Assembly (NCBI GenBank): GCA_001600615.1
Contig: BCKK01000009.1
Coordinates: 496,156-560,155 of the forward strand
Source: Dioszegia crocea
Lineage: Eukaryota; Basidiomycota; Tremellomycetes; Tremellales; Bulleribasidiaceae
Direction: 5' to 3'
Length of the DNA: 64,000 bases
The position numbers and the translations under genes are program-made. This document shows, piece by piece, positions 58,246 through 64,000 of the stretch (its first letter is position 1; every line of letters begins with the position of its first letter). The notes below the pieces were generated by a model. The model saw only the letters and a list, made by a program, of their open reading frames with translations, did no database searches and was not told the DNA's origin.

Positions 58246-59491
58246 CTATACCGCCATCCTCCACGCGTCCTCAATGGTATTTTCCGCAGCAAGACGTATG
58301 ATACTGACAACTTTTGTCTGACCGTACGCACACTGGCATCAGCTGAAACCCTTGTTATACTTACAATCTTCTCCAGAGCCTGCTTTTCCACCGACGGATT
58401 CCTGTCTCTTTCAGCACTTGTCCTAACTTGAGGATGGAGGAAGACTTACCATTCAGGTTCCAAAATATAGCAACGAGACGCAGCAGTCAGAGGGGGACCC
58501 TCAGCGGCTATATCCGTCGTCGCTAACAGAACCAAAACTCGGGGATCATCCTTGAACGAAGCGAGTATATCGCTGTGCCTAGCGACAGAAGTGGCCGAGG
58601 AGTCATATTGAGCATAAGGGATGTTGAGCTTTCTGAGTTCGGAGCTGATGAGATTGAGAGTTTCGGTCCAGGTAGAGCTGATGCGTTAGTACTGTTCGAA
58701 ATGCAAGGCTGACGGGATGATATGACTTACAGCACTACTGATTTCTCGCAGAACTCTTCTGCTTCCTTGGAAGCACCATCCGTGTTTGTGATCAGTCCGG
58801 CTACCAGCTCTTCACTGCCATTGGAGGAACGGGTATTCAACCCAGACACCCGAAGAAGGCTTTTGATGAGCCGGTCAATCTTGGCCGAAGGGGGAGATGG
58901 AAGGGTAGGGTCGAGTCCGCAGATCGTCCTGACTTCGAGCGGGAGTAAGGAGGGAGAGAGACATAGCTGACGTTGGCGCAGGAGGAGGGTTGAGGCCTGG
59001 AGGATAGGATCAGGCGTTAAGAGTGATGCGGAAGCTGAGAGCTTTGCGTAGGCTGATCGGACGGTCGAAGGGGGGAGGCTAACTTTCTATCGGCGCTCGA
59101 TAGTCGGTAGGTATACCATGTTAATATCGTCCTTAATGTTAATATCGTCCTTAACCTCGTCTTCTGGTGCGGTTGACTCGACAGGATAAGGCACCTCGAG
59201 CTCCTCTTCGGGGGTCCCAGTCGCCTGACTAGAGCCAGTGCCTGTGCCTTCTCTCCCCTCCTCCTGATCATCCAGACTTTCAACATCTTCCCAATCACTC
59301 TCCCGTTCACTCTCATCCGCCTCCTCCGCACTCTCCTCCTCTTCATCATCCGAAAACTCATCCGAATCATCATCCGCGAAAAAGTTGTCTTCCTCCGTCA
59401 ACACCCCAAATCTCATCAACATCTCGCGTAACTCTCGGGAGATCCTCGGTTTGGGCCGAGGAAAGAGGATGGGCATATTGTGGCGATACAT
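58246..59491 (-). CDS. Degenerate SNF2-type helicase C-lobe with acidic N-terminal exon
   Basis: The reverse strand encodes MYRHNMPILFPRPKPRISRE (59491) followed by a very acidic region. After an intron (donor gtatac near 59113) comes sequence typical of the second RecA lobe of Rad5/Rad16-class SNF2 proteins: LLLRQRQLCLSPSLL, AKIDRLIKSLL, VVLSTWTETLNLISSELRK, IPYAQYDSS, ILASFKDDPRVLVLLATTD and EPEWNPSVEKQALEKI. After the last intron it reads TKVVSIIRLAAENTIEDAWR and stops (58246). Motif VI (D-R-x-H-R-x-G-Q) is absent and motif V is altered (AEGPPL for GGxGLNL). No ATP-binding first lobe (GKT, DEAH) is present upstream. The protein cannot be an active translocase as modelled. The acidic exon may be a separate gene ending at TAG 59087. 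Confidence 0.6.
59121..59156. repeat. 18-bp in-frame tandem duplication
   Basis: ttaatatcgtccttaatg at 59121-59138 is followed by ttaatatcgtccttaacc at 59139-59156. On the coding strand it doubles the peptide KDDINI in the acidic exon of the SNF2-lobe gene. Confidence 0.9.
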
Positions 59492-59874
59492 TGAAAGTGA
59501 TGTGTTGGAGATGTAGGTGATAGTTTGTGGGTGATGAGATGGGAGGTTGGGGTTGATCGATGATTTGAGGCCAACATCAAATTTTAGGTGATGCCTTTGG
59601 ATTTCAGCCACCGCCTCACGCCAAGAAGCAACTTGTGTGCCAGCGCCACTCACCTGTGTATCTACACACCATCTAACCCTCCCTCTACAATTTTGCATTT
59701 GCGGAAAGGAGGGTCCGTCAAGCTTCGAGTCCGCGTTGATCGGGATAAGGCTAATAAGTGCCAAGTCTGTGAATCTGAGTGTTCAGCAATTGTGGATCGA
59801 CAACACAAGCGCAGGTAAAACATGGTAGAGGTGAGCTTGCATCTGTACAATAACCCGATAGGCTTCTCCAACCC
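59492..59874. other. 5' flank of the SNF2-lobe gene, 3' flank of the UPF0662 gene
   Basis: 383 bp with no recognisable gene. Forward ORFs here (59588-59828) show no domain. A promoter for the reverse-strand SNF2-lobe gene would be expected here. Confidence 0.4.
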
Positions 59875-61726
59875 CTACGAACTGTCCTCATCTTCATCAT
59901 CACTCATACTCTCTTTAAGCATCTCCAACAACTCATGCGCCTCACTAAGCTGCGCAACCAATATCGCCTGTCCCTCTGGTATCGAGCCATCATCAGAGCA
60001 AAATTTGCCATCTTTGCGGAGAGAGTCCACTTGATGTAGCGCCAGGTGATATGGGTAGAGGTCGCGAGGGGAGTAAGGACCGCCGTATTTGAGGACTTCG
60101 TTTAGGCACTTCTTTATTGTTGACAGTTTATTGGCCTGATGATCAGCTCCGAGATGTAGCTTAGGACATACGATTGGCATCAACTCTTCCGAGATGGGCT
60201 CGGATTCACTCATCAGGCGATAAATCAATCCGAAACATCTCCTCAATAGAAAGAGGAGAGCCTAAATCCGTCAGCTCCACATTCCCCCTAATGCCCTGTC
60301 ATGTAATGACCGACTCACATACTGTCCCTCTGCCTTCTGTCCATCACTATTGACGAATTTACCATCTATCCGCATCTGATCAATCTCCCTCAGCGCCATT
60401 GAGTAGCTGTATCATCAGCAATAGCCTAGCGGAACAACTCACTTGTATAAATCCGTCTCTCGTAATGTCCACCGATGTGTCAAAACTGCCCCTTCAGCAA
60501 TTGTCGATTATATGATAAATGAGCAACTCACGTAGCTGATCCAGTTGCGCCTTCATCTCGCTCAAACGATCATAGATTGGTCTCAGTCCTACGGCAATTT
60601 CGTCCTCCGCTTCACGCGCTTTAATATCTTGCGCCATCTCGAATCCGGTGTCGAGCAAACCCGATAATAACGCCTGCCCTTCTGGGACGGACGATCCTCC
60701 TGGGCCTAGAAATTTGCCATCTTGCCTTTTGCTGAAAAAAATGAGCATTTGCGACCGCAGATGACGCTTCAGGCGAATAGCTAACTTACCCGTCGATTTT
60801 CCTCAACTCCTCCAGCAATGCCTTCAGTTGCGTCTTGTTCGCTTTGGGTTCTGCGGATAGCATGGCCAGCTCTTTCCGGATATTGACGAGGCGTTCGTGG
60901 ATGGGTACAAGCTCCACCGAGAGGACAGAGAGGGAGGTGAAGAGTTCGTTCAGCTGGCGTTCTGATAGTCAGCACCCCCAGTTCCATCGTGTATACCACC
61001 AGCGACAACACTCACCCACACCGTCCAGCTTCTTCATCATCAACCGCACGATCGGCTCGGGATGTTTATCCGATTCCATATCCTTTTTCAAAATCTCCTT
61101 GAGCGCATCCAGGCGTTCTCGGAATGGAATAATGAGCTGATCGGTATACGCGCCGGTCTCATTCATATGTAGAAGGATTTGCTAGAGATCAGCTACAACC
61201 TCAAGGATAGACCTACACGCATCGAGGCGATTTGACAATATATCGCAGGCGTCTCTCGACTTTTGCCTATTGTCAAGAAGAACAGACTGAGCAGGGCGAA
61301 TACATCTGCTAGGACAGTATCGACTCGGTTAGGTTCGGATTGTGTGGAATTGCCAGTTGGACCTGTGGTTGATCCGGATGGAGCGGAGGGGGTGGAGGAT
61401 GATGAAGATGCTGGAGCGTTGTCTTCTCGGATACCATTCAGGCGGGTTACTTTAAGTCAGCATGAGAATAGGTAAGGAGCGTACCCTGCTTTACGACCGA
61501 ATTGTAGATGCTCATTACATCTTGGGCACGGATGAACTTTGTTGTGTCCTATGCTCGTTAGCAAGATATACTAAAGATTGACCGAGGTGGAGAGATGTAC
61601 CTTCTTGAGCGCTGTAAGACGATTACGGATTGTAATCAAAGCTTCTAAGATCGGGAGTTCTTCCTGGTTGGGTTAGCGAGTGGGTCGTGGGCAGTACAAG
61701 GCAGGACATACTTGGGGTACCATCAT
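59875..61726 (-). CDS. UPF0662/DUF2408 family protein (yeast Cub1-like)
   Basis: Fungal-specific helical protein. The start MMVPQ at 61726 splices to EELPILEALITIRNRLTALK, then KDTTKFIRAQDVMSIYNSVV. Further exons read TDQLIIPFRERLDALKEILK, RLVNIRKELAMLSAEPKANK, GKFLGPGGSSVPEGQALLSG and YHLALHQVDSLRKDGKFCSD. The repeated pattern D(S/G)xRxDGKF...IPEGQAxL is the hallmark of UPF0662. The C-terminus is acidic and ends DEDSS. S. cerevisiae YPL260W (CUB1), linked to DNA repair and proteasome function, belongs to this family as I recall. At least nine exons. Molecular function is unknown. Confidence 0.8.
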
Positions 61727-62722
61727 TGTATTGATTGTTGTTGTTGTAACTAGAGTGAGGTATGCGAAGAGTACTAGTTAATAGATCGAGTAGGATAGCT
61801 GACCCTATTCGATCCCCCCCTTCTGTTACTGCATCTTTGATTAGCCACGTCACGCATGCCAAAGTGCCGCAACGAGCGGAAGCATCTGCATGACCCTGAA
61901 TCCCAATCCCCCCTTCAGCTTCATACGCTCGCTCATTCGACCCACTATAACCACCTCACATACCTTCCTTCCTTTACCTACAAACAACCCTATACATACA
62001 TACACCGTAAGTCATTCCGACACATCAGGCCATACACTGGAGCAAGGATATACCAAGAGAGAAAGGAGGAATCCAACAGAATCGCCGGAAGGAAAAGAGG
62101 GTCGCGTCCGAGGCGTCGTGTTGATCGTGAAGTCGAAAGGGTCACATCTCACGTTGGATGATTGGATAAGACTCCTTTGTTCCGACAGGAGTGAGGACAT
62201 TGGAGAGGGACTATAGGGATCGTTTGATGTCTTCCTGCTTTGTCCCTGATGTACCTATAGAGAAATCCCGCTAATCTAGATTTCTTCCCGCTCGGACCCT
62301 AACATCAATACTCGTCTGACCACCTATCCTTCCTCTACTCTTCGCTCTACGCCATCTCACCTGTTATCTCTACATCGACCCATCTCTTATCGCCTCATTC
62401 TCACCTCAACAGAGCAACTGTAAGTTCCCCGGTCGCGTAACATTCCCCAATCACATTCCACGCGTCGTCATCAAACCCCGCGTCAGCCATTCCATTCCCG
62501 TCACTTCCTGCATTCCTTCCCTCGCGGCAAACACGTCGTGGAGGAGGATGGACATGGACGTGTGGCTGGAATATCTCAAACATACATCCAAAGGACCCTC
62601 GCTGATCTAGGTTCTTTCCTTCCTTTCTCCTGCCGCTCCACTACTCTGCCTTCTTCAACCATCCCCGTCTATTCACCGCCTCTCATCCTCAATCCCATCG
62701 ATCATCGTCAATCACCTCAAAC
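61727..62722. promoter_or_regulatory. Divergent region with long pyrimidine-rich 14-3-3 leader and possible 5' UTR intron
   Basis: About 1 kb between the starts of the UPF0662 and 14-3-3 genes. From about 62285 to 62722 the + strand is strongly C/T-rich, typical of leaders of highly expressed fungal genes. A gtaagt donor at 62420 and a gctgatctag acceptor ending at 62610 could bound a 191-nt leader intron. No gene seen. Confidence 0.45.
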
Positions 62723-63703
62723 ATGCCTATCTCGCCACCCACGCCACCCCCGCAGATGGTCAACTCTCGTGAAGACTCCGTCTACCTCGCCAAGCTCGCT
62801 GAGCAGGCCGAGCGATATGAGGGTGGGTCCTTTTCTTCGAACCAGACTAATCCCAGAAATGGTCGAGAACATGAAGCACGTCGCGTCGTCTGACCAGGAG
62901 CTCACCGTCGAGGAGCGCAATCTCCTTTCGGTCGCCTACAAGAATGTGATTGGTGCGCGTCGGGCGTCGTGGAGGATCGTCTCATCCATTGAGCAGAAGG
63001 AGGAGTCCAAGGGCAACGAAGCTCAGGTCAAGATGATCCGTGACTACCGAGAGAAGATTGAGGCGGAGCTTGCCAAGATTTGCGAGGATATCCTCGAGGT
63101 TTTGGACAAACACCTCATCCCTTCTGCCGCTTCGGGCGAATCCAAGGTGTTCTACCACAAGATGTGAGTACCGCGTGGGACACAGCTGATGTCAGGATGG
63201 GAGACTACCACCGATACCTCGCCGAGTTCGCCACTGGTGACAAGCGCAAGGACTCGGCCGACAAGTCGCTCGAGGCTTACAAGGCTGCGTCTGACGTTGC
63301 CGTCACTGAGCTCCCGCCTACACACCCCATCCGTCTCGGTCTCGCATTGAACTTCTCGGTCTTCTAGTGGGTCCTCATTTTGTCCAAGGCTAACCCCAGC
63401 TACGAGATCCTCAACAGCCCAGACCGCGCTTGCCACCTCGCCAAGCAGGCCTTTGACGATGCCATTGCCGAGCTCGACACCCTCTCCGAGGAGTCTTACA
63501 AGTGAGTCTGGACTTTGGGCTAGCTGACAAATCAGGGACTCCACTCTCATTATGCAACTGCTCCGAGACAACCTTACTCTCTGGACTAGCGACATGCAAG
63601 AGGGTAAGTTGGCGTCCTGGTGTTATTGGACCTAGCTAACATTTCAGACAAGCCGGAGAAGGAGGCGGCCGACGAGGCACCCAAGGACGAGACCCCTGCT
63701 TAA
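62723..63703 (+). CDS. BMH1: 14-3-3 protein
   Basis: Dimeric phosphoserine/phosphothreonine-binding adaptor acting in signalling, cell cycle and metabolism. It starts [20 protein letters not shown] at 62723; [21 protein letters not shown] runs into [20 protein letters not shown] across a short intron. The family signature [20 protein letters not shown] follows, with Lys and Arg of the phosphopeptide pocket, then [37 protein letters not shown] and [19 protein letters not shown], the second signature. The tail is acidic ([16 protein letters not shown]). TAA at 63701-63703. Five short introns, one with donor gtgggt. The 10-residue Pro-rich start is longer than in yeast, but the next ATG (MVNSRED) could also serve. 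Confidence 0.97.
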
Positions 63704-64000
63704 ACCTTCCCCTCCGATACCCCTATTTCCCGGATACGTCAAGGCGAGGGTTGAGAGAGAGAGAGAGTTGTGGAATAAGTGAGAGGGGACGTGGAGAAGC
63801 CGGGGGTTAAACGCCAGACTAGACAGGGACCCTCTCTTTATACAATCTCATTAAACTTTTCCTCTCCTCTCTTCACTTTCGTCTCGTATGATTTGATACT
63901 CTTTTCCCCCTATCCCCGCTCTGCGAATACCCCCCCCGCTCCTCCCCTGTCTGGTTTGTGTGATTTTTCCCGAGTAAATGCAGTATTCCCCATTAATGCG

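Noticed and set aside
1..64000. Mobile elements, CRISPR, rRNA or mating-type locus
   Set aside because: No transposase, reverse transcriptase, terminal repeats, spaced direct repeats, rRNA-like blocks or homeodomain/pheromone genes were seen.

Overview
The window reads as nuclear DNA of a basidiomycete yeast-like fungus, most likely a tremellomycete close to Cryptococcus. Genes are dense (about 30 in 64 kb) and have many very short introns (roughly 32-70 nt). These introns have gtnngt donors and a ctgac/ctaac-like branch site just before the acceptor. Many proteins match fungal housekeeping families. No rRNA, tRNA, CRISPR array, insertion sequence or other mobile element could be supported. 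Gene models below come from reading ORFs and joining splice sites by eye; spans run from start codon to stop codon and include introns.

Layout. 1-6 kb: 5' end of ribosomal protein uL2 (cut by the window edge), PP4 regulatory subunit 3, and a SUMO protease. 6.8-16.3 kb: a divergent mitochondrial-carrier-like protein, IBA57, JIP5, the geranylgeranyltransferase I beta subunit, a vacuolar-type single-pass membrane protein and an RPAP3-like R2TP adaptor. 16.5-27 kb: a C2H2 zinc-finger regulator with a long 5' flank, the inner-ring nucleoporin Nup192 and histone H2A.Z. 27-32 kb: a Mak32-like PfkB protein, a disordered charged protein and splicing factor BUD31. 32.2-35.8 kb: two tandem caspase-like proteases. 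36.6-45 kb: ribosomal eS12, GPI10, SKI8, a small secreted cysteine-rich protein and cyclase-associated protein. 45.3-53 kb: a myotubularin-type PI3P phosphatase, an ER thioredoxin-like membrane protein and an EST1/SMG7-like protein. 53.7-64 kb: a small orphan protein, a stomatin-like SPFH protein, a degenerate SNF2 helicase lobe, a UPF0662 protein and 14-3-3.

The genes do not form one pathway. Most are single-copy housekeeping genes, often arranged as divergent pairs sharing a short intergenic region (138-500 bp). The non-housekeeping content is the tandem caspase-like pair, a nearby orphan resembling half of that fold, the decayed SNF2 lobe and the secreted protein. The caspase-like pair is the best candidate for something not well described: both copies keep a His/Cys dyad in contexts unlike ordinary metacaspases and share an extra C-terminal module with a CxxC motif.
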